A DNA stretch of 64,000 nt from Clostridia bacterium (GTDB lineage Bacteria > Bacillota > Clostridia > Christensenellales > Aristaeellaceae), in assembly GCA_017545905.1 (NCBI GenBank), contig JAFWXL010000053.1:1-64000 (forward strand). The letters are read 5' to 3'. Under the pieces are notes generated by a model. It made no database searches. It saw only the letters and a list, made by a program, of their open reading frames with translations, and was not told where the DNA came from. Position numbers and translations under genes: made by a program. Shown one piece after another: positions 19,876-27,923 of the stretch (positions are counted from its first letter, which is position 1; the number at the start of each line of letters is the position of its first letter).

Positions 19876-21063
19876 TCACACGCAGAGCCATTCCACGTGC
19901 CTCGCCTTTTCCGCCTCGGGCAGCGTCAGGTTTTCCAGCATGCGGCCAATAACCGCCTCCGGCACGGCATAGCGCCGCTGCGCATTGCGCCGCAGGTTCT
20001 CCTGCCACGCCGTTTCCAGAAAGACGATGCGCACCGACGCATGATACTCCTCGAACAGACGGATATGCTTGTCTCTCATCATATCGGTAATGCCCGTTGC
20101 ATTCCAGATGAAAGGCTGCTTTGCCCGAAGATGAACCCTTGCCAGCTCGCGCGCCGCCTGAACCACCTGCCCCTGATTGTCCGCAGGCCTGACGCCCATC
20201 TGCCTGCGCAGGTCATCCATGCATACCACGGGAAGCTCCGGGTGATTCATGGCAATCCACGTGTCCTTGCCCGTGCCGGGCAGGCCGCACATCAGGATCA
20301 CCTCGCCCCATGTGTCGTCATAGAGCTCCTGCTGAGGCCATACGTTTTTGCCGGACAGATACGCATGACGCGTATGGGCGGACGCAAAGGCATACGCCCC
20401 GTCCAGACAGCCGGCCTCCTTCGCCAGCTCCATACCCAGCTGCAACCTGTCGAGCTGTTCCCGACGGTCATCGCTGATGCGCCCGCGCACATCAGCCTCG
20501 GCGAGCAGAAAGAGCATGCGCAGCGCAAAATCCGGCGCCAGATCGCCATTGGCGGCGATTCTGCGTGCACGCAGCTGCGGCTCGTCGTGATCCAGCAGAT
20601 GCAGCGGGGACGTATGATAGCGGATCAGCAGGCATACCGTTTCCCGGAAACACTGCGCCTTCGGCGTGCCGGAAAGGCCGAATTCCTGCCAGAGCAGCCG
20701 ACGAGCATCCTGCGCGCCAGCCGCGCCGTGGCTGGGAGACACGAGGACGCCGTCCTCTTCCCGGGTGCAGCGGATCTTTCCCAGATCATGCAGCAGCGCC
20801 GCCAGCGCCAGCGCCTGCTGCCGCCTCGGGGCCAGCGCCCGGAAATCCGGCAGCTGTGCAAGCGTCTGACAGACCATGCGGGTATGCGTCCACACGTCGC
20901 CCTCGCCGTGCCACGCAATGTGCTGCTGCGTGGCGGCCATCTGCACAAACAGTGGCGAAAGGCTGCTGCGCTGCAGCTTCTCCCAGTCCCACGCATAGTC
21001 CGGCCCGCACGGCAGACACGCAAGAATCTCAGCAAATTCCTTTCCGAATCCATCCATGCGCAT
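19876..21063 (-). CDS. HD-Pnk: HD phosphoesterase fused to polynucleotide 5'-kinase
   Basis: 395 residues in two parts. Residues 1-235 form an HD phosphohydrolase domain with H60 (VWTHTRM), the HD pair at 92-93 (LLHDLGK) and a further His/Asp pair near 150-160. Residues 250-395 form a P-loop kinase: GLPGTGKDT (260-268), CMDDLRR near 281-287 with the Asp expected as general base, and an Arg-rich lid (LRRNAQRR). This architecture matches the HD-Pnk end-healing enzyme characterised from Runella: the HD part removes 2',3'-cyclic or 3' phosphates and the kinase phosphorylates 5'-OH ends. It lies 24 bases after the RNA ligase gene. ATG 21063 follows AAGGGG. Confidence 0.88.
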   Translation of the reverse strand: MRMDGFGKEFAEILACLPCGPDYAWDWEKLQRSSLSPLFVQMAATQQHIAWHGEGDVWTHTRMVCQTLAQLPDFRALAPRRQQALALAALLHDLGKIRCTREEDGVLVSPSHGAAGAQDARRLLWQEFGLSGTPKAQCFRETVCLLIRYHTSPLHLLDHDEPQLRARRIAANGDLAPDFALRMLFLLAEADVRGRISDDRREQLDRLQLGMELAKEAGCLDGAYAFASAHTRHAYLSGKNVWPQQELYDDTWGEVILMCGLPGTGKDTWIAMNHPELPVVCMDDLRRQMGVRPADNQGQVVQAARELARVHLRAKQPFIWNATGITDMMRDKHIRLFEEYHASVRIVFLETAWQENLRRNAQRRYAVPEAVIGRMLENLTLPEAEKARHVEWLCV

Positions 21064-21087
21064 CTCAGCCCCTTTCTCTTCGCGCAA

Positions 21088-21888
21088 TCAGAACGTCAGC
21101 AGCTCGCCGACACTGCGGCACAGGCCGTTGGGCACGATCGGCCGCTCCAGCCAATGGGTCTTGGATTCCTCCACAACCTGCAGGAAGCTGCTGCGCACAT
21201 ATTTGACGCGCTGCACAACCTGTCCATCCTCTTCAACCTTGATATAGAGCCCCTCCATGCTTCTGCCTGCATCCGTTTCCCTGCAGATCCTGTCCGGATC
21301 AAGGCCCTCTTTTTCCGCAGCCGCGCGCAGATTCGCAATGTGATCGGGCGTGATGAATCTGGAATCGCCCAGATACCTGAGCACGTCCTCCATTCTGTCA
21401 AACTTTCCCTGCGCCAGCACCGGCACCGAGCAGATCGGCAGGCCCTGCGTCATCTCCCGTCTGGACGGCGTGTCGAGATAGCGGCCCGTCTCACGGTCCA
21501 GAATGTCAAACTCCATGAAATAATGCGGCAGCGCATCGTAGTAGATGGAATGCTTGGCATACATCCACTCACCATACATCACATACCGGCAGCCAAGACG
21601 CTCATGCAGCGCATGCTGATGAATGCCTGCCCACTGTTTGAACAGGTTGTAGTGGCGCTCCCGGTAGCCGCCCGTCAGATAGTGTCCGCGGCTCTGCAGC
21701 AGCATTTCGCCCTGCGGATTAAAAGAGAGCGCGGAATTCGCCCCGTCAATCTTTTCCTCAATCACGATATGTCTGCCCGCAATGCTGGAAAACGGGATCT
21801 GAGAGAGATCCTCATCGCCCGGCTGAAGACGCGAGCCCTCGATATGCGGCGTGCGGGGATATTTAATGATCCTGTAATCTGTATTCAT
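21088..21888 (-). CDS. ATP-dependent RNA ligase, Rnl2-like
   Basis: 266 residues with the ordered motifs of covalent nucleotidyltransferases: motif I EEKIDGA with Lys46 as the AMP acceptor, motif III YGEW (105-108), motif IIIa FMEFDI (124-129), motif IV EGLYIK (212-217) and motif V RVKYVR (227-232). No OB domain is seen, as in Rnl2-type RNA ligases. It would seal 3'-OH/5'-phosphate ends made by the adjacent HD-Pnk. The ATG at 21888 is chosen for GGAGGT six bases upstream; the frame is open further to 22038 but that stretch overlaps the methyltransferase. Confidence 0.88.
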   Translation of the reverse strand: MNTDYRIIKYPRTPHIEGSRLQPGDEDLSQIPFSSIAGRHIVIEEKIDGANSALSFNPQGEMLLQSRGHYLTGGYRERHYNLFKQWAGIHQHALHERLGCRYVMYGEWMYAKHSIYYDALPHYFMEFDILDRETGRYLDTPSRREMTQGLPICSVPVLAQGKFDRMEDVLRYLGDSRFITPDHIANLRAAAEKEGLDPDRICRETDAGRSMEGLYIKVEEDGQVVQRVKYVRSSFLQVVEESKTHWLERPIVPNGLCRSVGELLTF

Positions 21889-21962
21889 CGTCACACCTCC
21901 ATGGTTATTCCGGCCGCCTGCTGCGGCCCTGTGCTGCTGTCCCTGTGTGCAAAGCGGCCAGC

Positions 21963-22661
21963 TTACAGCACTCTGCCGCCGACGGACGCCATCATGATCA
22001 GATGGCCGTTCACGCCGCTGAAACTCAGCTTCGTACACCCGGCCTCGCCAAAGAGCTCCGTCAGCACATCCTTCGTCAGCAGGTGAATATGCTCGGGATT
22101 GTCATCCGGCTTGGACGGCACGGAGACCAGCACATACCGACGCGCAAGGCGCACGGCTGCCCGGACAGCTGCGCCCACATCCGGAATATGCTCGAGCACC
22201 TCCAGCAGCGTGACCACGTCAAAGCTGCCATCCGGCATATCCCACGCACAGATGTCCTGCCTGAGCGCGGTGAGGTTTTCCATGCCGCCCGCAGCAACCG
22301 CGCTGAGCAGCTCCACGCGGTGCTCCAGCAGATCCAGCGAGGTCACCTCGGTCCACGGGAATTCCTGCAGGAACGTAAACAGGAATACGCCGCGACCGCT
22401 GCCCACATCCAGCAGGCTCTGCGGCTGAATGCCGCGCAGCATGCCCAGCACGCTTTTCACGCGCGGCAGATCCGCATGGCTCTTGAAGCGGTACATCTTC
22501 AGTCCGGCTGCCTGTCCGGCTTCAATCAGCTGTTCCTGCTGCTCACGCGTCAGCAAATCCAGCGGCTGATCCAGCAGCGCGCGGCTGACCGGAAGCACGC
22601 CTTTCCCCGCCATGCTGCGCACATATGCAGCCGCGGGCTTCATCACGTATCTGTCCTGCAT
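21963..22661 (-). CDS. class I SAM-dependent methyltransferase
   Basis: 232 residues. SAM motif I is LDVGSGRG (84-91), SLDLLE follows at the end of strand 2, and FDVVTLLEVLEHIPD carries an ExxEH at 154-158. That pattern is shared by Hen1 3'-terminal RNA 2'-O-methyltransferases and by small-molecule UbiG-like enzymes, so the substrate is open. It opens the repair operon, 74 bases before the ligase, with GGAGGG six bases before the ATG. By analogy to Pnkp-Hen1 it could mark repaired RNA ends; this is inference from position. Confidence 0.8.
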   Translation of the reverse strand: MQDRYVMKPAAAYVRSMAGKGVLPVSRALLDQPLDLLTREQQEQLIEAGQAAGLKMYRFKSHADLPRVKSVLGMLRGIQPQSLLDVGSGRGVFLFTFLQEFPWTEVTSLDLLEHRVELLSAVAAGGMENLTALRQDICAWDMPDGSFDVVTLLEVLEHIPDVGAAVRAAVRLARRYVLVSVPSKPDDNPEHIHLLTKDVLTELFGEAGCTKLSFSGVNGHLIMMASVGGRVL

Positions 22662-22741
22662 TCATTTCCCTCCAGCCCTGATGATCCGGGCACATGCCGC
22701 AGAATCATTCTCTGTTTTGTATATTGTTTCATGATATCTGC

Positions 22742-22770
22742 AGTATAACACAGCCTCTATCCAAAGACAA
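22742..22770 (-). promoter_or_regulatory. promoter of the methyltransferase-ligase-HD-Pnk-sbcDC operon
   Basis: On the minus strand TTGTCT (22765-22770), a 17-bp spacer and TATACT (22742-22747), about 80 bases before the ATG at 22661. Confidence 0.65.
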
Positions 22771-22860
22771 TCTGCATCCCCAATCGCCATTTCTCTGTCC
22801 CGGCGAATTCACGCCTGCGCAAACAGCCGCAGAAGGCATCACCCTCTGCATCGGCAGGCT

Positions 22861-23736
22861 TTATCGGATGGTTATCCTCCACGTATTGGTGTAAGTCTTC
22901 CCGGGCTCAAGCCGGATCAGATCCGGCTGATGCTCAAAGGCAGCCGTCTCTCCCTGCCGCGAAGGCAGCGAAGCCCACGGCTCAATGCACACATACGGCG
23001 CATCCTTTTTCGGCCAGTGCCAGACGCCGAGATACGGCATATCCGGAAAGGAAACCGTCACGCTGCGCGCAGAGCCCGGCGCCTCCAGCGTCACCTCTCT
23101 GGCCATGTTCCTGAGCACAATAGCGTCGTCGTCAAACAGCTCGTGCCGCAGCGCAAGCATCACGTCCTGCTCAAGCGGAAACGCGCTGTCCTGCCCGTTC
23201 ACAAAGCAGTCCGCACTGAATCCCACGCGCACCGGCTTGCAGGGGCTGGCAAAGCGCAGGCGGTAATCCTCAAAACGCCTGCCGGCTTCCAGCGGCACAT
23301 TGAAGCCCGGATGGCCGCCCAGACCGAAGTACATCGTCCGTCCATCCCGGTTCACAGCCTCAAAGGTGATGTGCAGCGTGCTGCCTTCAAGTGCATAGAT
23401 GATCCGGAAGATGAACCTGCGCGGGTACTGCGCATAGGTTTCATCGCTGTCGCACAGCTCAAACGCCATGCGCTGCGCATCCTTCTCTTTGAGCGCAAAC
23501 CGGCTGCCGGGCGCAAAGCCGTGAATCGCCATGCGGTATGTCTGGCCATCCAGGGTATATTGTCCCCGCCAGAGTCTGGCCACATAAGGAAAGAGGTTCA
23601 GCGCCCGGTCACTCCAATAGCGTGCATCACCCTGCCAGAGATACTGTGCGCCATCCGCCGCGCAGATGGACTGCAGCTCTGCGCCCTGTTCGCTGGCTGT
23701 AACAGTCAGCGCGTCATTGTGAATCGTATGCAGCAT
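22861..23736 (-). CDS. aldose 1-epimerase family protein (LacX-like)
   Basis: 291 residues of the galactose-mutarotase fold. GGHPGFNVP has the active-site His, LFPYVARLWRG and IHGFAPGS match the LacX/GalM-like subfamily, and CIEPWASLP has the conserved Glu. It probably interconverts anomers of a free or phosphorylated sugar. Single-gene unit: GAGGAG lies nine bases before the ATG, and TATGAT about 80 bases upstream is a possible -10. No neighbour indicates the substrate. Confidence 0.85.
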   Translation of the reverse strand: MLHTIHNDALTVTASEQGAELQSICAADGAQYLWQGDARYWSDRALNLFPYVARLWRGQYTLDGQTYRMAIHGFAPGSRFALKEKDAQRMAFELCDSDETYAQYPRRFIFRIIYALEGSTLHITFEAVNRDGRTMYFGLGGHPGFNVPLEAGRRFEDYRLRFASPCKPVRVGFSADCFVNGQDSAFPLEQDVMLALRHELFDDDAIVLRNMAREVTLEAPGSARSVTVSFPDMPYLGVWHWPKKDAPYVCIEPWASLPSRQGETAAFEHQPDLIRLEPGKTYTNTWRITIR

Positions 23737-24325
23737 CGCGGTATTCTCCTCATCACGTTGTCATATCGGGGAAATCGTCACGCCAGCCTCAGCAGCCTTG
23801 CGCTGTTTCGGAGACATGCCCCTTTTCTGTTTATCATCATACCATGACATGCGCAAGGAAAAAACATGGTATTTTGTCAGAATCACTCGGATAAACCTGT
23901 ATCATGCCGTTAAGATGTTTTAGTTACTGTTTTTGTAAGAATGCTGCCCGCGCTTCAACTGGAAACTGTGCATGCATGTACTCCAGAATCGCTTCCTTTA
24001 ACACAACGGTTTTCCTCTGTTGGAACACGAAGATATATTTTCCAGAGTATTCTTATCCGGTATTGTGCCATTGTCAACAGTCATTCAGCAACATGCGCTT
24101 GGCTTGTGATCCCTTTTATACTCGGGACGTTTCCCCCATGCGGGCACAGAGTTTCTCTCTGCAAGAATGTTTTTCTGCAGCATTCCCTTCTGAGTTCCTG
24201 CAAAGGACTGGACCGCCGCGCAAAACAGCCCAAATCATCTCAAAACCTGCTCTACGCACCCCAAGCTGTGCTTATTTGACCCATTCTCCGCAAGCAAAAG
24301 CCATTTTCTATAAAAGTAAAGTAAG
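23737..24325. other. gene-free, decayed stretch
   Basis: About 590 bases with no convincing gene. Open frames here lack ribosome sites and have no recognisable protein pattern. It holds one copy of a 32-base repeat (23923-23954). The base composition is more even than in the coding regions around it, consistent with a degraded insertion. Confidence 0.6.
23923..23954 (-). repeat. 32-base dispersed repeat, copy 1
   Basis: Matches 60642-60673 at 30 of 32 positions. On the minus strand both copies read as a protein end, AA(F/L)LQKQ then stop, suggesting the 3' tail of a once-shared mobile-element gene. Confidence 0.65.
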
Positions 24326-24366
24326 CAAAAAATCCATCAGGCATTGTATCAGTACCTGATGGATTT
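24326..24366 (-). terminator. terminator of the mutase gene
   Basis: On the minus strand AATCCATCAGG pairs with CCTGATGGATT, followed by TTTTTTGC. The hairpin arms and loop closely match the terminator at 40065-40106. Confidence 0.85.
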
Positions 24367-24367
24367 C

Positions 24368-24413
24368 ATGGCTAAAAGAGCAAATTGTGATACAGGGAAC
24401 GAATATGATTTGG
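24368..24413 (+). repeat. hairpin-linked short repeat, copy 1 (small-ORF remnant)
   Basis: About 46 bases directly after the terminator hairpin; the first 34 match 42288-42321 with about 31 identities. It starts with ATG and reads MAKRANCDTGNEYD, then drifts into the reverse strand of the mutase gene. It looks like the N-terminal remnant of a small-protein gene. Confidence 0.6.
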
Positions 24414-24450
24414 TGCATTTCATCCCCAAGCCACTTCATTCCCCATATGA

Positions 24451-26031
24451 TTATTCGCTTACACTAAACAGATACTTCCTGCCTGTTCCCAGGACCATCG
24501 CATCATAGCCGCGCTTTACCTTCTCATAATCAAGATCGCGATCCAGCACGATGCCGCGGCCTACGCAGTCAACGATCACGCCTGCGCCAATCTTCTGCAA
24601 TTCCTCTTCAAGCTCCAGTACCAGTTCAGGCGCACTGCCCGGCTCCGTGCTTCTGCCGTCAAGGATCAAATGCAGATAAACCTGATCAAGATCTTTGGCC
24701 ATTGCCGCCAGCTTCTGCGCATATTCGATTGATCCATGCGAAGAGAGCTTCGTCAGATAGGCAAGCAGATGCAGCCCCTTACCCTCGCGCTTCGTGCGCT
24801 CAATTGCATCAAGGAAGACAGGATTGCTTTCAAAGGAACCGTCTTCCATCGCCGTCGCAAGGCGCATATCATCCTGCGGAACCATACGGCCTGCTCCCAG
24901 ATTGCTGTGACCCGCTTCCGAATTGCCTGCCTTGCCCTTGCCCAGACCGACCCACTCGCCGGACGCATGAAGCAGCGTATGCGGATAAGAAGTAAAGAGC
25001 GTCTTCCACGGCTCCGTCTGGCCGATGTGGATCGGGTTGGTTTCATCCTCCGCGCCGATTCCCCAGCCATCCAGAATCACCAGCAGCACCCTGCGCCCCG
25101 CCTGCGGCGGACAGACCATCAGGCTCTCTGCCGTCATGCCCTCAGGCTTCTTCACGCCCATCCATTCCAGCACCGTCGGCGCAACAGAAGAAAGGCTCTT
25201 CCCTTCCTTCAGCTCCGACTCCCCGCCTCTGGGATCAACCAGTACAAACGGCACAGGATTGCTCGTGTGCGCCACATCCGGCTTGCCCTTGGGCGTTGTC
25301 ATCCTCTCCAGGTTTCCGTGATCCGCCGTGATCATCACGACGTAATCCTTTGCAGCAGCTTCTTTGACCAGTTTAGCAAGATTCTCGCTCACACATTTTG
25401 CCGCCTCCAGCTTCGCGCCATTGTCGGACGTATGGCCGATCACGTCGCCATTGGCAAAGTTGACGACCGCAAAGTCATGCTTACCCAGCTCGCTGATCAC
25501 CTTCTCTGTGACCTCCGGCAGGCTCAGCTGCGGCACCGTTTCAAACTTCACGCCTCTCGGTGACGGAATGCGGATATCCGTCTCTCCCGGATACGGCTCA
25601 TTGTTGCCGCCGTTGAAAAAGAACGTCACATGCGCGTATTTTTCCGATTCCGCACAGTGCAGCTGCGTCTTTCCCGCCTCGCTGAGCGCCTGCGCCAGCG
25701 TGTCGGTCAGCTTAGCCGGGCCGAATGCCACCGGCATGCCTGCAAATTTCTCATGATATAACGTGAACAGCACAAAATGCAGATCCCTGCGCTGCTCGCG
25801 CTGCACAGCAGAAAATGCACTGTCTGTAAACATCTCTGTCAGTTCGATTTCACGTTCGCCGCGCCGGCAGCAGAACACGACCGTGTCTCCGTCCTGCACC
25901 TTGCCTACCGGCGTTCCCTGCGCATCAACAGCCACAAGCGGCTCCATGTAATAATCAGCGCCGCCCTGAGCATATGCTTCTTTGATTGCAGCGGCCAGGC
26001 TGACGCCGCCGCGTTCTTTTTTGACCGCCAT
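24451..26031 (-). CDS. gpmI: 2,3-bisphosphoglycerate-independent phosphoglycerate mutase, circularly permuted
   Basis: 526 residues, normal length for this enzyme (3-PG to 2-PG), but with the two halves swapped. Residues 1-305 correspond to the usual C-terminal part: RRGER (R57, R60), ESEKYAHV (K131), FFNGG, NGDVIGH (D196, H200), TADHGN (D237, H238), AHTSNPVP (H255). Residues 312-526 correspond to the usual N-terminus: VILDGWG (D321), GNSEAGH with nucleophile S371, LDGR (458-460), and YDAMV at 509-513. Spacings between metal ligands equal those of the Bacillus enzyme (41 residues D196-D237, 17 H238-H255, 50 D321-S371). The normal mid-protein joint lies between the present C- and N-termini. 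It follows the membrane-protein gene by one base. Confidence 0.9.
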   Translation of the reverse strand: MAVKKERGGVSLAAAIKEAYAQGGADYYMEPLVAVDAQGTPVGKVQDGDTVVFCCRRGEREIELTEMFTDSAFSAVQREQRRDLHFVLFTLYHEKFAGMPVAFGPAKLTDTLAQALSEAGKTQLHCAESEKYAHVTFFFNGGNNEPYPGETDIRIPSPRGVKFETVPQLSLPEVTEKVISELGKHDFAVVNFANGDVIGHTSDNGAKLEAAKCVSENLAKLVKEAAAKDYVVMITADHGNLERMTTPKGKPDVAHTSNPVPFVLVDPRGGESELKEGKSLSSVAPTVLEWMGVKKPEGMTAESLMVCPPQAGRRVLLVILDGWGIGAEDETNPIHIGQTEPWKTLFTSYPHTLLHASGEWVGLGKGKAGNSEAGHSNLGAGRMVPQDDMRLATAMEDGSFESNPVFLDAIERTKREGKGLHLLAYLTKLSSHGSIEYAQKLAAMAKDLDQVYLHLILDGRSTEPGSAPELVLELEEELQKIGAGVIVDCVGRGIVLDRDLDYEKVKRGYDAMVLGTGRKYLFSVSE

Positions 26032-26032
26032 A

Positions 26033-26560
26033 TTATTTTTCTCCCTCTCTGCAGTAAAAACTCTGCCGCATTTTCGGCTTTTCTGCCTTTTCCATCATCT
26101 CGCGCATTTCCTTCACATACCTGCGCCATACATAGCAGGTAGCCCCTGCGCCCATCGTCAGCGGGACAACGGCAAGCTGAATAAACAGCGTAAAGAAGAA
26201 ACCATACTCCCCGATTTCAAGCACGCAAAGCGTCAATCCTCCCAAGACAAGAAACGCAAACACGAGGAATGCAAACGCAGCAGGCGCAAGCGCCTTATTC
26301 CGTGCAGCTCTCTGGCAAAGCAGGCAAATCGCCGTACCCAGAACCGAAGGGAGGATACATTCCAGCACGCCGGCAAGCAGCGGCGAAACGCCCGCAAACA
26401 GATGCTCAATCGGATCAATCAGCAGCACAAAGCTAAGGCCGTATGCGGCGAGGAACACGAAGCTCAAGGCAAACGCATAGAGCAGAAACGTACTTTTAAT
26501 CTTTCCGTTCTCAACGAGTGTGAACATATCCCAGAAAGTGTGTTTCTTTTCCGCTGCCAC
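26033..26560 (-). CDS. integral membrane protein of unknown function
   Basis: About 175 residues with four predicted hydrophobic helices, a short cytoplasmic N-terminus and a basic, Met/Glu-rich C-terminal tail ending REGEK. I do not recognise the family. The GTG at 26560 is favoured because GGAGG lies nine bases before it; an ATG at 26581 is in frame but lacks a ribosome site. It sits between the solute-binding gene and the permuted mutase and is nearly contiguous with the latter, so it is probably co-transcribed. Confidence 0.7.
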   Translation of the reverse strand: MAAEKKHTFWDMFTLVENGKIKSTFLLYAFALSFVFLAAYGLSFVLLIDPIEHLFAGVSPLLAGVLECILPSVLGTAICLLCQRAARNKALAPAAFAFLVFAFLVLGGLTLCVLEIGEYGFFFTLFIQLAVVPLTMGAGATCYVWRRYVKEMREMMEKAEKPKMRQSFYCREGEK

Positions 26561-26623
26561 CTGCTGTGTCCTCCGCCGCATACGGCTCAGTTATTTCTTA
26601 TTTCCTCCACTCGGGGATGCGTT

Positions 26624-27847
26624 TTACTTGGTAAACGCGTCGCTCCAGTAGACCCAGAAATCGTTGATGTCGAGATAGGTGTCGTAAACTTCCTGCGTAT
26701 TCAGGGCCACGATCTGAATCTGGTCGAGACCGATCTCGTTGGACTCGTCCACATAGTCGTCGCGCATGAACCAGCAGCCCAGGCGGGTGAACACGTCAAG
26801 CGCCTTGGTGTCGCCGTTCGCGCCGCCCATCAGGTAGTGCATGAACAGGCGCGCGCCATACGGATTGTCGGTCTGCGTCACGAGATAGAGATTCTTCGGG
26901 TTGGAGAGAGACGCATAAGGCTTCATCTCGGTGACCCAAGCCAGCGGCCAGTTGTTCTCATCGCGCTGGTCAAGCTTGTTGGCAGTGGCAAAGCCCAGCG
27001 CCGGAACCTCGGATTCCGCAACAGCCTGTACGATTTCATCGCCGTCAGAGATAAAGCCGACTTCGAGCTGCGCCAGACGATAGAGGAACTCATACGCAGC
27101 ATTCTTCTCCGGAACCGGGATCACAGTCGCGTCATAGGTGTACTCCAGCTCCTTGCCGTACTTCTCCAGATAAGCAGCTTCGAGCTCGTCGGAGTAGCAC
27201 GCCAGGTTTGCATAGAACGCCATGTAAGAGGTGTCGCCGGAGATATTCTTGCAGTAGATCTTGAACTTCTGGACGCCGTTTTCGTCGAGCTCAATGATGT
27301 CCCACCAGTTGTCAATCGGCGCGCCGTCCGGGAACTGGGCAGTGTTATAGAACCAGATGTTCAGGGCTTCGTACAGCGGCAGGGCTTCCTGCAGCTTCTC
27401 AGCCGGGATGTGCGCGATCACTTCGTCCGGATAATAGGCCTGCACCCAGCCGTCCGGATACCATTCATTGTAAATGGTAGCAACAGCGTCATTGACCGCC
27501 AGCACGTCCGCGGTGATATTGCCGGTGTCCTGCTCGGTGGCAACCTTCTCCTGAATCTCGGACGGCGTCAGGGTGTAGTTTTCAACCTTCAGTTCAGGAT
27601 ACTCAGCCATGAACTTATCGGCAGCCTTGGCCATCTTGCTGGTTTCGGAATAGATGACGATCGGGCCCTTTTCTTCCTTAGCCTTCTCATAGAGCTCGGC
27701 AGCAGTCAGGCTGTTGAGCTCCGGATCAGCCAGCGCGATGCTGGCGCTCACTTCAAGGCCGGACGGGAGCGTGACGGTCTCTGCCAGCGAAGCGAGCGGG
27801 CACAGCGTCAGGCAGAGCACAGTGACGAGGATCAGGATCTTCTTCAT
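26624..27847 (-). CDS. ABC transporter substrate-binding protein, Fbp/Afu-like
   Basis: 407 residues with a signal peptide cleaved after LASLA; no lipobox. The mature part begins with a roughly 40-residue insertion and then IVIYSETSKMAKAADKFMAEYP, the opening of family-1 binding proteins related to iron (FbpA), sugar-phosphate (AfuA) and aminoethylphosphonate binders. No pair of adjacent C-terminal tyrosines as in FbpA is evident, so iron is not the obvious ligand. Encoded 76 bases after its ATPase, in the order permease, ATPase, binding protein. Confidence 0.83.
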   Translation of the reverse strand: MKKILILVTVLCLTLCPLASLAETVTLPSGLEVSASIALADPELNSLTAAELYEKAKEEKGPIVIYSETSKMAKAADKFMAEYPELKVENYTLTPSEIQEKVATEQDTGNITADVLAVNDAVATIYNEWYPDGWVQAYYPDEVIAHIPAEKLQEALPLYEALNIWFYNTAQFPDGAPIDNWWDIIELDENGVQKFKIYCKNISGDTSYMAFYANLACYSDELEAAYLEKYGKELEYTYDATVIPVPEKNAAYEFLYRLAQLEVGFISDGDEIVQAVAESEVPALGFATANKLDQRDENNWPLAWVTEMKPYASLSNPKNLYLVTQTDNPYGARLFMHYLMGGANGDTKALDVFTRLGCWFMRDDYVDESNEIGLDQIQIVALNTQEVYDTYLDINDFWVYWSDAFTK

Positions 27848-27923
27848 GATGGTTCTCCTTTCTTATTTGGGGTGTCGATCAAACCGGCATGCCAGCCGGA
27901 TGAAGCTAAAGCAAAAGAGAAAA

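Noticed and set aside
23866..23890. another Crp/Fnr-like site upstream of the mutarotase-like gene
   Set aside because: Only one GTGAT half is present; the second half and the fixed distance to a -10 are missing.
23904..24359. 151-codon plus-strand frame in the spacer
   Set aside because: No ribosome site, Cys/Phe/Ser-rich composition and no recognisable family; it covers the mobile repeat and a terminator.
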